64,000 nucleotides of DNA from Pseudobutyrivibrio ruminis (GTDB lineage Bacteria > Bacillota > Clostridia > Lachnospirales > Lachnospiraceae), in assembly GCA_015057305.1 (NCBI GenBank), contig SVES01000014.1:1-64000 (forward strand), written 5' to 3'. The position numbers and the translations under genes were made by a program. The notes below the pieces were generated by a model. It did not search any database. It was not told where the DNA came from and saw only the letters and a list, made by a program, of their open reading frames with translations. Of the stretch, positions 43,148 through 52,212 are shown in pieces; within the stretch, counting starts at the first letter, position 1; each line of letters begins with the position of its first letter.

Positions 43148-44590
43148 ATGAGTTTAAAAAGACAAGATAGTGAGGGTAATTATAGAGTAGTGGATCCCCG
43201 TACAGGGGAATTTATTGACGAGTATCCACTTGGAAATCCATTGGGGCAGGCGGAACATCAGAACACATTTACCAATAGATTTAATGTGGTTGATCATGAT
43301 GATGACAAAGGTGAAATAGTTGAAGAAAATGGTTTAATTGTACCTTCAGAGGATGAAGCCAAAATAAAAGCTTTCATAAAAAATGCTATATCAATAGATA
43401 ATTTTATTGAAACCTTTAATGATAATTCTCATGAAACTCTACTAAAATTACTGGCGCTACAGGACAATAAGCATCCACTGAAAAAAGGTGGTGTAGGAAT
43501 TGCATACAGAACCGATGCACTTATTATGCATTGTAAGATGGAGTTTTCTGCAGAGGAAAACGTAGTTTTTGATGCAATTTTAGGTACAATGTCCTCTTTT
43601 CCCGAAAATAAATCCTATAAAATTGCTCCAACTGATTTTCTAAAGTTGGCTAAATATGAAAACCCGAAATCTTTATATAGAACATTCCAAAAAGGCACAA
43701 AAAAGTTACAGGATAGACATTTGATATTTGATGAGCTAGGTCCAGATGGCAAAGATGACATAGTTGTTCCTTGGTTCAACGTACTTAGATATCATAATGG
43801 AAATGATAAAAATCCAGCTTTTATCGAGTTTGTGCCTTCTGATTTCTTTAAGGATTTAGCCTTATGCTCACAGCTGGTGCATGGCGCCTATGGAGCCCTA
43901 GAGGTTACAACTCAACTTAGGGGAAAATACACAATAGCTTTGTATTGGTATCTGGAAAATAGAAAGAATTACAGAGCTTATCCATCCGCTACACCTGGCG
44001 TATTTTCTCTATCACTAGAAGAAATGAAGCATCAGTTTTCTATTCCAGAGTCTTATAGAAGAGTTGATATAGAAAGGCGAGTGCTTGAACCCGCAAAAGA
44101 AAGTATAAATAGCGTGCCAGAATGTGATTTTACATTTGAATATAGTGTTAGTAAGGATGCTGGAAGTGTGGTAGGTTACACCTTCAAGGTAACTAACAAA
44201 AATTACATAGATACTACAGCATATGAAATTCTAGAAATTGAAGACAATGAAAAAGAGCCAATGGTGGAAGAGTTAAGAATGTTGGCAAACATTACGAAAT
44301 TGGATTTTACAGATGATGAATTAATCCGTATTTCAAAAGCAGCCAAGAGGAATAATAAGGACAGCACAGATATGATGCAGATACTTCCAGCCTTCAAGCA
44401 ACGCATGGAAAAAGCCGGATTAGAACCAATTGAAGACAAGGTAGGTTATCTATGTAGGATGATTGAGCAGGGGGTATCCTTATCTTCAAAACAATCAAAG
44501 GCGGGCAATAATAAGAATAGCTTTAATAACTTTGAGCAACGTGATTATGACATGGCGGAGCTGGAAAAAAAGCTCTTAAATAGAGAATAA
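43148..44590 (+). CDS. plasmid-type replication initiator, Rep_3 family
   Basis: A 480-residue initiator. The first winged-helix domain spans about 90-240 (SAEENVVFDAILGTM, then LKLAKYENPKSLYRTFQKG-like segment) and the second about 245-370 (LRGKYTIALYWYLENRK, then FSIPESYRRVDIERRVLEPA and GSVVGYTFKV), the usual two-domain Rep_3 plan. The C-terminal 110 residues are extra, helical and probably regulatory. GAGAGGGAA precedes the ATG at 43148; the upstream in-frame TTG is unlikely. It binds the iterons upstream and opens the origin. It is the defining gene of a plasmid or chromid. Confidence 0.88.
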   Translation: MSLKRQDSEGNYRVVDPRTGEFIDEYPLGNPLGQAEHQNTFTNRFNVVDHDDDKGEIVEENGLIVPSEDEAKIKAFIKNAISIDNFIETFNDNSHETLLKLLALQDNKHPLKKGGVGIAYRTDALIMHCKMEFSAEENVVFDAILGTMSSFPENKSYKIAPTDFLKLAKYENPKSLYRTFQKGTKKLQDRHLIFDELGPDGKDDIVVPWFNVLRYHNGNDKNPAFIEFVPSDFFKDLALCSQLVHGAYGALEVTTQLRGKYTIALYWYLENRKNYRAYPSATPGVFSLSLEEMKHQFSIPESYRRVDIERRVLEPAKESINSVPECDFTFEYSVSKDAGSVVGYTFKVTNKNYIDTTAYEILEIEDNEKEPMVEELRMLANITKLDFTDDELIRISKAAKRNNKDSTDMMQILPAFKQRMEKAGLEPIEDKVGYLCRMIEQGVSLSSKQSKAGNNKNSFNNFEQRDYDMAELEKKLLNRE

Positions 44591-44630
44591 AGGTATCAAT
44601 GCGAGAACATTTACTTTGAGAGGGTAAAGT

Positions 44631-45665
44631 ATGGGAACAATAGCAGATTATATTCAGTGGCGTGGGGATTTGGAATTTTGGCAAGATGGCTTTAATGTTA
44701 TAGATAATCTAGTACTTTCGTGTTTATCCTATGTGGAGTTGGATGATATTTTTACAGCAGATAGTCCAGAGGTTATGGACATACAAACAATAAATAAGCT
44801 GTATTACGAGAAAGTGTTTAATAAAAAAAGCTTTCGCGATGGCTCAATTTTAAAGGATGCTCCAATTACGCTAAAGTATATAGCCAATACAAGTAGGTAT
44901 AAAAACATAAAAATACGTAATTATATTAGCTTAAATGATACTAAACGTACATTGCAATTCGCAGCCATGGAATTTTTACTGCCAGATGGAACAAGCTATA
45001 TTGCATACAGAGGCACCGACGATACAATTGTTGGCTGGAAAGAAGATTTTAAGCTTGCAACCTCAGAGGTAGAGGCGGAAAAAGAAGCAGTAAAATATCT
45101 TAACCGTGTGGCAAGGGACAACCAGCGTATCTTACGAGTGGGTGGTCATTCTAAAGGTGGGCATTTAGCTGTTTATGCTGTAGCTAAATGTGATAAAGAT
45201 GTTAGGAATAGAGTGGATAAGATATATAGCAATGATGGTCCAGGATTTATGAAAAACATTGCAGAATCAAAGGCAATGGAAGATATTTCGGCAAAAATAG
45301 TAAGTATAATTCCCGAGGATTCAATTGTGGGGCTTTTGATGGAGCCAATAGTAAAGCCTATAATTGTTAAATCTACAGCAATGGCAGTTGCACAGCATAA
45401 TTTAGCAACATGGTGCTTAAATGGGAAAAAATTACAAACAGCCAAGGATGTTACTAAAACGGCCAAGCTCTTGGACTCTACTTTAAAAGAAAATGTTGGA
45501 AAAATGACCGATGAAGAAATAGACGAATTTGTAGATAATCTGTTTTCTTTATTTGAGGCTACAGGAGCGTTGACTCTTACCGAATTGAAAAAAAGCGGAT
45601 TGAAAGGATTGCAGGCTCTCTCAAAAAAAGTCGGAGAGCTGGCAAATAAAGGGAAAAACAAATAA
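44631..45665 (+). CDS. Mbeg1-like lipase-fold protein (DUF2974)
   Basis: A 344-residue cytosolic alpha/beta-hydrolase-like protein. YIAYRGTDDTIVGWKEDF near residue 124 and the nucleophile elbow VGGHSKGGHLAVYA near 168 match the DUF2974 family (Mbeg1-like lipases); VDKIYSNDGPG supplies a later conserved block. The Ser-Asp-His set is plausible. The substrate is unknown, though a lipid or ester is expected. It follows the rep gene by 40 bp and overlaps the threonine aldolase start by one base. The link to replication is probably accidental. Confidence 0.85.
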   Translation: MGTIADYIQWRGDLEFWQDGFNVIDNLVLSCLSYVELDDIFTADSPEVMDIQTINKLYYEKVFNKKSFRDGSILKDAPITLKYIANTSRYKNIKIRNYISLNDTKRTLQFAAMEFLLPDGTSYIAYRGTDDTIVGWKEDFKLATSEVEAEKEAVKYLNRVARDNQRILRVGGHSKGGHLAVYAVAKCDKDVRNRVDKIYSNDGPGFMKNIAESKAMEDISAKIVSIIPEDSIVGLLMEPIVKPIIVKSTAMAVAQHNLATWCLNGKKLQTAKDVTKTAKLLDSTLKENVGKMTDEEIDEFVDNLFSLFEATGALTLTELKKSGLKGLQALSKKVGELANKGKNK

Positions 45666-46714
45666 TGGATCGAAAAATGAATTTCGCTAGTGACTACACT
45701 AAAGGTGCTCATCCTAATATTATAAATAGGCTAAATGAGACAAATATGCTAGCCACAGTAGGATATGGAGCAGATGAAATCTGCGAATCTGCAAGAAATA
45801 GAATTAGAAAAGCATGTGGCGTAGAAAATGCAGAGGTAGAGTTTCTAGTAGGTGGAACTCAGACAAATGCAGTTATGATAGATGCCTTGCTACAATCATA
45901 TCAAGGAGTGATAGCTGCAGAAACTGGACATATTGAGGTACATGAGGCTGGCGCTATTGAAGCCAGCGGTCACAAGGTTATTACATTACCACAGCATTTA
46001 GGTAAGCTATTGCCAGAAGAGGTAGAAAAGTATCTTGAGGATTTTTTTAGTGATGCAAATTACGAGCATATGGTAATTCCAGGAGCTGTGTATATATCTC
46101 AGCCAACAGAATATGGAACTTTGTATTCAGAAGCTGAGCTTCAAAGTCTTAGAAATATTTGTGATAAATACGACTTAGCTTTGTACGTAGATGGTGCTAG
46201 ATTAGCTTATGCATTAGCAGCAGATGAAAATGATGTTAGCCTACAAGCTTTGGCAAGGTTAACAGATGCCTTTTATATTGGTGGGACAAAATGTGGAGCT
46301 ATGTTTGGTGAGGCAGTAGTAGTGCCTAATTCAGCCAAGTTGAAACATCTTTTCACTACCATAAAACAGCACGGGGCATTGCTTGCGAAGGGTAGATTGT
46401 TGGGAATTCAGTTCGATGAACTATTTAAAGATGATTTATATATGAAAATTGGCGAGCCAGCAGTAGTTGCAGCAAATAAAATACGCCAGGCACTTGATGA
46501 AATTGGTTATCGTCAATATTTTACTGCTCCTACAAATCAGATATTTATCATTATGGAAAATAGCTTATTAGATAAGCTAGCAAAAGAAGTTGAATATGGC
46601 TTTTGGGAAAAATATGATGAAAGCCATACAGTTATCCGTCTTGCAACTGATTGGGGAAATACTAAGGACGAGGTAGATGCTTTAATAGCTGTATTAAAAG
46701 CCGTCCATAATTAA
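45665..46714 (+). CDS. ltaA: low-specificity L-threonine aldolase
   Basis: A 349-residue PLP enzyme of fold type I. GGTQTNAVMIDALL (about 60) binds phosphate, AETGHIEVHEAGAIEASGHKV (about 85-105) covers the cofactor His, VDGARLAYAL (about 174) holds the Asp/Arg pair and GGTKCGAMFGEA (about 205) contains the PLP lysine. It cleaves L-threonine or allo-threonine to glycine and acetaldehyde. Acetaldehyde could feed the alcohol dehydrogenases. It is translationally joined to the DUF2974 gene. Confidence 0.9.
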   Translation: MDRKMNFASDYTKGAHPNIINRLNETNMLATVGYGADEICESARNRIRKACGVENAEVEFLVGGTQTNAVMIDALLQSYQGVIAAETGHIEVHEAGAIEASGHKVITLPQHLGKLLPEEVEKYLEDFFSDANYEHMVIPGAVYISQPTEYGTLYSEAELQSLRNICDKYDLALYVDGARLAYALAADENDVSLQALARLTDAFYIGGTKCGAMFGEAVVVPNSAKLKHLFTTIKQHGALLAKGRLLGIQFDELFKDDLYMKIGEPAVVAANKIRQALDEIGYRQYFTAPTNQIFIIMENSLLDKLAKEVEYGFWEKYDESHTVIRLATDWGNTKDEVDALIAVLKAVHN

Positions 46715-46832
46715 TAGAATAGGCTTTGGGTTATGTTATAAAGCTTTAATAAATTGTTGACAAAGAAAACACAATATTCATGTAAAATACCACTAGAATG
46801 AAAATGAGGTATTCTCAAAAGGACGAAAATAC

Positions 46833-48278
46833 ATGAATATATCACTCTATGAACGATTTAAAATTGCAGTTAATCTATCTACCATGCCATGTGCCGTATT
46901 GTCTGTTGAAAAATTACCAGATGGTAAGTGTGGAGATATTAGATTTTTTGCTATAAATGAGGTTTTCAAAAAGAGCTATTGGTCGCTTTTTCAAGAGCTA
47001 GAAGCTGGTGAAGAAGTTGATTATGATAGCTTTCATGAAACCATAGAGGGACAGCTATATACTGCCCATTTGCCAAAGGAACCAAAGTTTGAAAGTATTT
47101 GCTTTCAGGCTGCCTGGGAGGGCAAGTATATTCATACATATGTTGACACCACAAAGATGTACGGCTATTGGACGGAGGACATACTTTCGCCAGTGGCATG
47201 TGAACACGAGCCTAATATAGCTTATTGCCAGTTTGCATACACCTTAAACAAAGAGATGGATGCAGGCAAATTTGGAAATGTTATGCCTGACGTATCCAGC
47301 TTTGTCATCAAGGCATGCTTAGAACTCAGAAATGAAAATGATTTCTACTCAAGCATGAATGTGGTCACCAATGATATAAGGGAATTTACCGATTCCGCAT
47401 CTGCGTGTATTATTACAGCTGATAAGGAGCAGAGAATCTTTAACATTGTAAGCGAGTCTGTAAAAGAGGGAGATTATAAGGTTAAGGATATTTTTGATAA
47501 GTTCCCATTTGAAATAGTTGGTAGCTGGGAAAGCCTTGTTGCGGAAACCAATAATATTATCATAAAAGATGAAAACGACATGAAATATTATGAAGGGCTT
47601 GCACCAGCTTGGGTAAAGACAATGCGTGAATGGAATGTAGAATCACTTTGCCTGTCACCATTTGTCCATCACGGTTATATAATTGGTTATCTTTATATCA
47701 CCAATTTCAACGTTGAGGAGCTTAATCGAATTAAAGACACAGTAGAGCTTGTATCATTTTTCCTTACGGCAGAGGTTGCCAACCATGCTTTTATGGAGAA
47801 GCTTGAATATCTCAGCAATGTAGATATGCTTACAGGGGTTTTCAATCGAAATTGCATGAATGTAAATGTAGATGAGCTCTCTCTTAAATTAAGTATAGAG
47901 CCCAAACCATTTTCCGTTGCATTTTTTGACTTAAACGGCCTTAAGACCATAAACGACAACGGAGGTCATAATTCTGGGGATCAGCTTTTAAAGGATGCTG
48001 CCAATGTTTTGAAGGAAGTTTTTCCTGATGACAAAATATACAGAGCTGGTGGCGATGAATTTGTGGTAATCTCGGTGGGAGATACAGAGGATGAATTCCT
48101 TGAAAAGCTGGCAATGGTCAGAGATAAGGCAAACGATCCAGATTGGCTGAATTTTGCCATTGGCCATTATCATGACGAGTCCACAGGAGACCTTAGAAAG
48201 GCAATGCGTTTTGCCGACGAAAATATGTACGAGGACAAAAACGCATTTTATGATATGTATCCTGAAAAAAGAAGATAG
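46833..48278 (+). CDS. diguanylate cyclase with N-terminal sensor region
   Basis: A 481-residue soluble protein. Residues about 1-320 hold an unrecognised sensor part, possibly PAS- and GAF-like (LSTMPCAVLSVEKLPDGKC; ESLCLSPFVHHGYIIGYLYI). Residues about 325-480 are a GGDEF domain with DMLTGVFNRN, FDLNGLKTINDNGGHNSGDQL and active-site AGGDEFVVI. It should make cyclic di-GMP from two GTP. No RxxD inhibitory site is obvious. AAAGGACG precedes the ATG, and a TTGACA box lies near 46757. It converges on the transglutaminase gene. Confidence 0.92.
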   Translation: MNISLYERFKIAVNLSTMPCAVLSVEKLPDGKCGDIRFFAINEVFKKSYWSLFQELEAGEEVDYDSFHETIEGQLYTAHLPKEPKFESICFQAAWEGKYIHTYVDTTKMYGYWTEDILSPVACEHEPNIAYCQFAYTLNKEMDAGKFGNVMPDVSSFVIKACLELRNENDFYSSMNVVTNDIREFTDSASACIITADKEQRIFNIVSESVKEGDYKVKDIFDKFPFEIVGSWESLVAETNNIIIKDENDMKYYEGLAPAWVKTMREWNVESLCLSPFVHHGYIIGYLYITNFNVEELNRIKDTVELVSFFLTAEVANHAFMEKLEYLSNVDMLTGVFNRNCMNVNVDELSLKLSIEPKPFSVAFFDLNGLKTINDNGGHNSGDQLLKDAANVLKEVFPDDKIYRAGGDEFVVISVGDTEDEFLEKLAMVRDKANDPDWLNFAIGHYHDESTGDLRKAMRFADENMYEDKNAFYDMYPEKRR

Positions 48279-48282
48279 ACAA

Positions 48283-49542
48283 CTAGAAGCCGCCAGGACC
48301 GCCAAGTTCTGGCGGCTGATTGCTGTCAAAATCCATTTGAGGAATGTTTTGTGCAGGACCATTAGGAGCTTCCTCTCTCCAGTCCATTATTGGCTCGGCT
48401 GGTTTATCGATGGTGAAGTTGCCATCTGTAAGCTGGCCGCCATTATTATTAATATCATTTTTTTCCACGGTAGAGCCATATACATTCGTATAGCTCATGG
48501 CTGTTGCTGTACAGCTAGGTAATTGAGCTGCCAGGGTAGACCTGGTGTGGTCGTCTGCCATCTCAGAATCAGTTAAATTAAAATATGGATATACTGATGA
48601 GCCATAGCTTTCTGAAATAGAATCATCCCAGGTAACATCTACGTTGTAGAAATCCCCTTCAATTGAAACAATATTCCAGGCGTGGTCTGAGCCTGAAGCT
48701 GTGCCTGTAAGGTAATAGCAGGTAAGTCCAGATTCCTGGCAAAGAAGCTGAAAACTGCGGGCATATCCAGCGCATACTGTTGAACCGTTTACCAGTGCAG
48801 AATAAGCACTTTGATTTAACTCGGCATTTGAATCATATGTAGTAAGCTGACAGATGGCATCATGTATATAAAGCTCCTTTTCAATGTCTGATGAATAGGT
48901 GCTAGCCACTTCTGTTATAGAATCTACTACTGCGTTAAAATTAGTTTTTGCGGTTTCTAACTGGTCACTAGAGATTCCAAAGCTAAGCTGTACCTGAACA
49001 ACCTCATTAGACTTGTTGTAGCCGTATTTGTATGAGGTGTTTAGCCAAAACAACTCCGGATGATCATTGTAGACAGAGTTAATAGTTTCACTTAATTCAG
49101 ATTCAGATAGGCTGTTTACTAATGTAAAGGTATCCGTATTGTAGGCTACAGCATTTGCATAAATCTGATTATATACAGCCTGCTCAGTAGAAGATAGTAG
49201 CTCACGGTAAGGGTAGGTTGTGGCATCAAAGGTATATTCCTCTCCAGTATTGGCAGGAGAATCCAAGTTATCTGTGTTTTCAGGTGCTCCAGTGCCCTCC
49301 ATTGGACCGCCTTGCAATTTATGATTTGGGGTGGAAGATGTGTCTTGTGTATTGCTCAGGGTTGCTTTTGCAAATAGGCCTTTTGCCGCAACAATTGATT
49401 CTGACACGTAAGAAATAGTGTCATTAACATCAACTCCCAGCAGTGGCAGGCCGAATAAAACGAAGCCTTCTACAAATATCACTACTGCAAAAGAAATAAT
49501 TATTCCCTTAAAAAATGACTGAATTCTTCTTTTTCTTTTCAT
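48283..49542 (-). CDS. membrane-anchored transglutaminase-like protein
   Basis: A 419-residue protein. One helix near the N-terminus (about 12-35) anchors it, and the rest is outside. A transglutaminase-like fold spans about 160-320 with the Cys-His-Asp triad in TVCAGYARSFQLL, SDHAWNIV and NVDVTWDDS. The C-terminal tail is rich in Pro, Gly and Asn and ends in a short GGPGGF segment. Such proteins act as cysteine proteases or cross-linkers at the cell surface. The start at 49542 follows GTGAGGT. Its last codons coincide with a strong hairpin. Confidence 0.85.
   Translation of the reverse strand: MKRKRRIQSFFKGIIISFAVVIFVEGFVLFGLPLLGVDVNDTISYVSESIVAAKGLFAKATLSNTQDTSSTPNHKLQGGPMEGTGAPENTDNLDSPANTGEEYTFDATTYPYRELLSSTEQAVYNQIYANAVAYNTDTFTLVNSLSESELSETINSVYNDHPELFWLNTSYKYGYNKSNEVVQVQLSFGISSDQLETAKTNFNAVVDSITEVASTYSSDIEKELYIHDAICQLTTYDSNAELNQSAYSALVNGSTVCAGYARSFQLLCQESGLTCYYLTGTASGSDHAWNIVSIEGDFYNVDVTWDDSISESYGSSVYPYFNLTDSEMADDHTRSTLAAQLPSCTATAMSYTNVYGSTVEKNDINNNGGQLTDGNFTIDKPAEPIMDWREEAPNGPAQNIPQMDFDSNQPPELGGPGGF
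48290..48319. terminator. GC-rich hairpin at the converging gene ends
   Basis: AGCCGCCAG pairs with CTGGCGGCT over a 12-base loop at the 3' end of the minus-strand coding region. No T-run follows on the plus strand, so its terminator role is uncertain. Confidence 0.5.
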
Positions 49543-49703
49543 GATTACCTCACCGTATCGCACACCCTACAGGAACTATAGGGAAATTCTCAAAACTATC
49601 ATCATTATAAATTCAATGTATATTTTAGGCACTAGGAAAACCTTAAGATTCAGCCAATCATCACATAAAATTCAGAAAAGGTAGATACTGTCCAAAAAAT
49701 ATA

Positions 49704-49732
49704 TTGACAAGTTAGCAAAGCCTAACTATAAT
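49704..49732 (+). promoter_or_regulatory. consensus sigma-A promoter of the TetR-ABC-ECF operon
   Basis: TTGACA (49704-49709), a 17-bp spacer and TATAAT (49727-49732). Both boxes are perfect, so control must be by repression. Confidence 0.9.
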
Positions 49733-49765
49733 GTTAGTCGAAACTAACAAGTTAACAGTGTTAAC
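49711..49765 (+). promoter_or_regulatory. three palindromic operators overlapping the promoter
   Basis: GTTAG-N6-CTAAC (49711-49726) fills the spacer, GTTAGT-N4-ACTAAC (49733-49748) lies at the start site, and GTTAAC-N3-GTTAAC (49751-49765) follows. These are likely TetR binding sites giving autorepression. Confidence 0.8.
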
Positions 49766-49781
49766 TTCAAGGAGAATTCAC

Positions 49782-50390
49782 GTGAAATCTATTGAAACAA
49801 AGGAACAAATTTTAAAAGCCGCAACAGAAGAATTTATGGAGAAAGGCTTTAAAGATGCCTCCATGAGAAAAATCGCAAGTAGAGTGGGCATTACAGCAAC
49901 AGCCTTATATAGGCATTATGCCAACAAGGAAGATATATTTGATGCTGTTGTGGAGCCTGCAGTTAGTGCTTGGGAAAACCTATGTAAAACAGAAGAAGTA
50001 AGACAGACAGGCACTGCTCGACGCGAAGGTGTGGATGCTATGTGGCAGGATAATGAGCAGGCTCAAATTATCGTTAAACTTATTTATAACGACTTCGATG
50101 CCCACAAGCTGTTGTTTTGCAAAAGTGATGGTACTAAGTATGAAAATTATTTGCATAGTATTGTCACAAAAGTACAAGAGGCAACTCTATCTTTTAAGGA
50201 TGAGCTTGAGGCTAATGGGGTACATGTAAATAAGGTTGATGAAAAAGAGATGCATTTAATATTAAGTGCTCAGTATACTGCTATGCTTGAAATGGTTTAT
50301 CATGATTTTTCTTATGAAGAGGCTATTCATTATAGTGATACCATATCCGAGTTTTTCAAAGAGGGATGGAGAAAATATCTAGGCTTTTAA
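49782..50390 (+). CDS. TetR-family transcriptional repressor
   Basis: A 202-residue regulator. The N-terminal helix-turn-helix spans residues about 10-55 (KEQILKAATEEFMEKGFKDASMRKI, given as a range, with VGITATALYRHYANKEDIFDA as recognition part). The helical ligand domain follows. I take the GTG at 49782-49784 as start because AAGGAGAA precedes it; the frame upstream runs through the operators. It is the first gene of the ABC/ECF operon and surely represses it through the palindromes at the promoter. The inducer is unknown. Confidence 0.88.
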   Translation: MKSIETKEQILKAATEEFMEKGFKDASMRKIASRVGITATALYRHYANKEDIFDAVVEPAVSAWENLCKTEEVRQTGTARREGVDAMWQDNEQAQIIVKLIYNDFDAHKLLFCKSDGTKYENYLHSIVTKVQEATLSFKDELEANGVHVNKVDEKEMHLILSAQYTAMLEMVYHDFSYEEAIHYSDTISEFFKEGWRKYLGF

Positions 50391-50424
50391 ATTTGTTTTA
50401 TGGAAGCACCAAAAGGAGGAATTG

Positions 50425-52212
50425 ATGAAAAAACGAAGCACATTCTCCTGGGTTATTCATTTTGCAGGGAGAAAGAAAAGTTATTATTTAGGCAGTGTAT
50501 TGCTTGCAATTGCTGGTGTGGCAATGTCTTTTATTCCATATTTGATTATTGCCAAAGTTGTTGGAATGCTTTTATCGAAAAATACGGATTTCAACAATTA
50601 TTTTATGCTGATTTTGTTAATGGCAGGCTGTTGGATTTTGAGAGTTATATTTCATTCAACTTCGACTACGTTGTCACATGTTGCCACATTCAATGTATTA
50701 GGTGGAATAAGAACTCAACTTTGCAAGAAGTTATCCACGATTCCACTTGGGTCAGTTTTGGATGACAACAGTGGAGCCTACAAAAATATTATTGTAGAGC
50801 GAGTTGATTCTATGGAAACAACTTTGGCGCATGTTGTGCCAGAGTTTACTGCAAATATTCTGTTGCCTATAGTCATGTTCATTTACATTTTAGTTTTGGA
50901 TTGGCGTATGGGATTAGCAAATCTTATTTCAGTTGCAATCGGCTTGTGCTTTGTAACTGCAATGATGGTCAGAAGTCAGGGGGAATTTGAACATACATTA
51001 CAGAAAACAAAATATTTAAATGATACAGCCGTCGAATACATCAATGGAATTGAAGTTATCAAGGCTTTTGGAAAGACGGGAAGCTCATATGAAAAATTTG
51101 TACTTGCTGCAAAGGAAGGGGCAGATTGTTTTATTAATTGGATGCGGAAATGTATTTGGTTTCAAGCTGGAAGCATGGCATTTACACCAGCTACATTTTT
51201 GGGCATTCTACCAGTTGGCTTGCTCTTAGTGAAAAACAATAGCATGTCACCAGAAGATTTCATAACTTCAGTTATTCTTTCAGCAGGGCTTATGGGACCG
51301 TTGCTGGTTGCTTTCTCATACATGGATGACATTATGAAAATGAAAGCCATCTTTGGAGAAGTTACAGAAATAATTGAAAGAGAAGATATGGTAAGACCCG
51401 CTACACTTACCAAGAAGCCTTCTGGTGCTGATATTACCCTTAGAAATGTAAGATTTTCCTACAAGGATAAAGAAATATTACATGGCCTGAATATGGATAT
51501 TAAGCAGGGAGAGGTTAACGCTTTTGTTGGACCATCTGGCTCAGGCAAGAGTACCATTGCCAGACTTATCGATTCACTGTGGGATGTGGACGAAGGTACT
51601 ATCACATTTGGTGGAGTGGATATTAAGGAGCTTCCGCTTGAGTATTACACAAGTCAGATTGCCTATGTGGCTCAGGATAACTATCTGTTTGATATGTCAG
51701 TAATGGAAAATATCAGGCTTGGTAAAGCAGGTGCAACAGATGAGGAGGTTATAGGCGCAGCAAAGGCATCTGGATGTCATGATTTTATATTAGGTTTGGA
51801 AAATGGGTATGACACCATAGTAGGTGGAGCAGGTGGACACCTGTCAGGGGGAGAGCGACAAAGAATATGCATAGCAAGAGCAATGCTAAAGGATGCACCA
51901 GTCGTAATTATGGACGAAGCTACAGCATATACGGATCCAGAAAATGAAGCTCTTGTACAGGAAAGTGTTGCAAAGCTTGTACAGGGTAAGACTCTTATTG
52001 TAATTGCCCATAGACTCTCCACCATAATGGACGCAGACAAGATTTTCGTCATAAATGATGGCAATATCGAAGCAGAAGGAACCCATTCACAGCTTTTATC
52101 AGAGTGTTCTCTCTACAGAAATATGTGGGAAGCACATACTATGTCAAAAGATGATGACGGTGTTGATTCAGTTACGAGTGCTGAAACTAGAAGGGAGGCC
52201 GCTCATGCTTGA
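50425..52212 (+). CDS. ABC transporter, exporter-fold half-transporter 1
   Basis: A 595-residue protein with six membrane helices (about 15-300) and an ATPase domain (about 345-570). Walker A is GPSGSGKST, the signature LSGGERQR and Walker B VVIMDEATAYTDPE. The subfamily resembles the IrtA/YbtP group, some of which import metal-siderophores despite the exporter fold. GGAGGAATTG precedes the ATG; an in-frame TTG one codon earlier is unlikely. It overlaps the second half-transporter gene by 8 bp, so the two form a heterodimer. Confidence 0.9.
   Translation: MKKRSTFSWVIHFAGRKKSYYLGSVLLAIAGVAMSFIPYLIIAKVVGMLLSKNTDFNNYFMLILLMAGCWILRVIFHSTSTTLSHVATFNVLGGIRTQLCKKLSTIPLGSVLDDNSGAYKNIIVERVDSMETTLAHVVPEFTANILLPIVMFIYILVLDWRMGLANLISVAIGLCFVTAMMVRSQGEFEHTLQKTKYLNDTAVEYINGIEVIKAFGKTGSSYEKFVLAAKEGADCFINWMRKCIWFQAGSMAFTPATFLGILPVGLLLVKNNSMSPEDFITSVILSAGLMGPLLVAFSYMDDIMKMKAIFGEVTEIIEREDMVRPATLTKKPSGADITLRNVRFSYKDKEILHGLNMDIKQGEVNAFVGPSGSGKSTIARLIDSLWDVDEGTITFGGVDIKELPLEYYTSQIAYVAQDNYLFDMSVMENIRLGKAGATDEEVIGAAKASGCHDFILGLENGYDTIVGGAGGHLSGGERQRICIARAMLKDAPVVIMDEATAYTDPENEALVQESVAKLVQGKTLIVIAHRLSTIMDADKIFVINDGNIEAEGTHSQLLSECSLYRNMWEAHTMSKDDDGVDSVTSAETRREAAHA

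Noticed and set aside
45173..45712. 179-codon minus-strand frame opposite the DUF2974 gene
   Set aside because: Ser-rich antisense shadow with no start signal; the plus-strand gene has family motifs.
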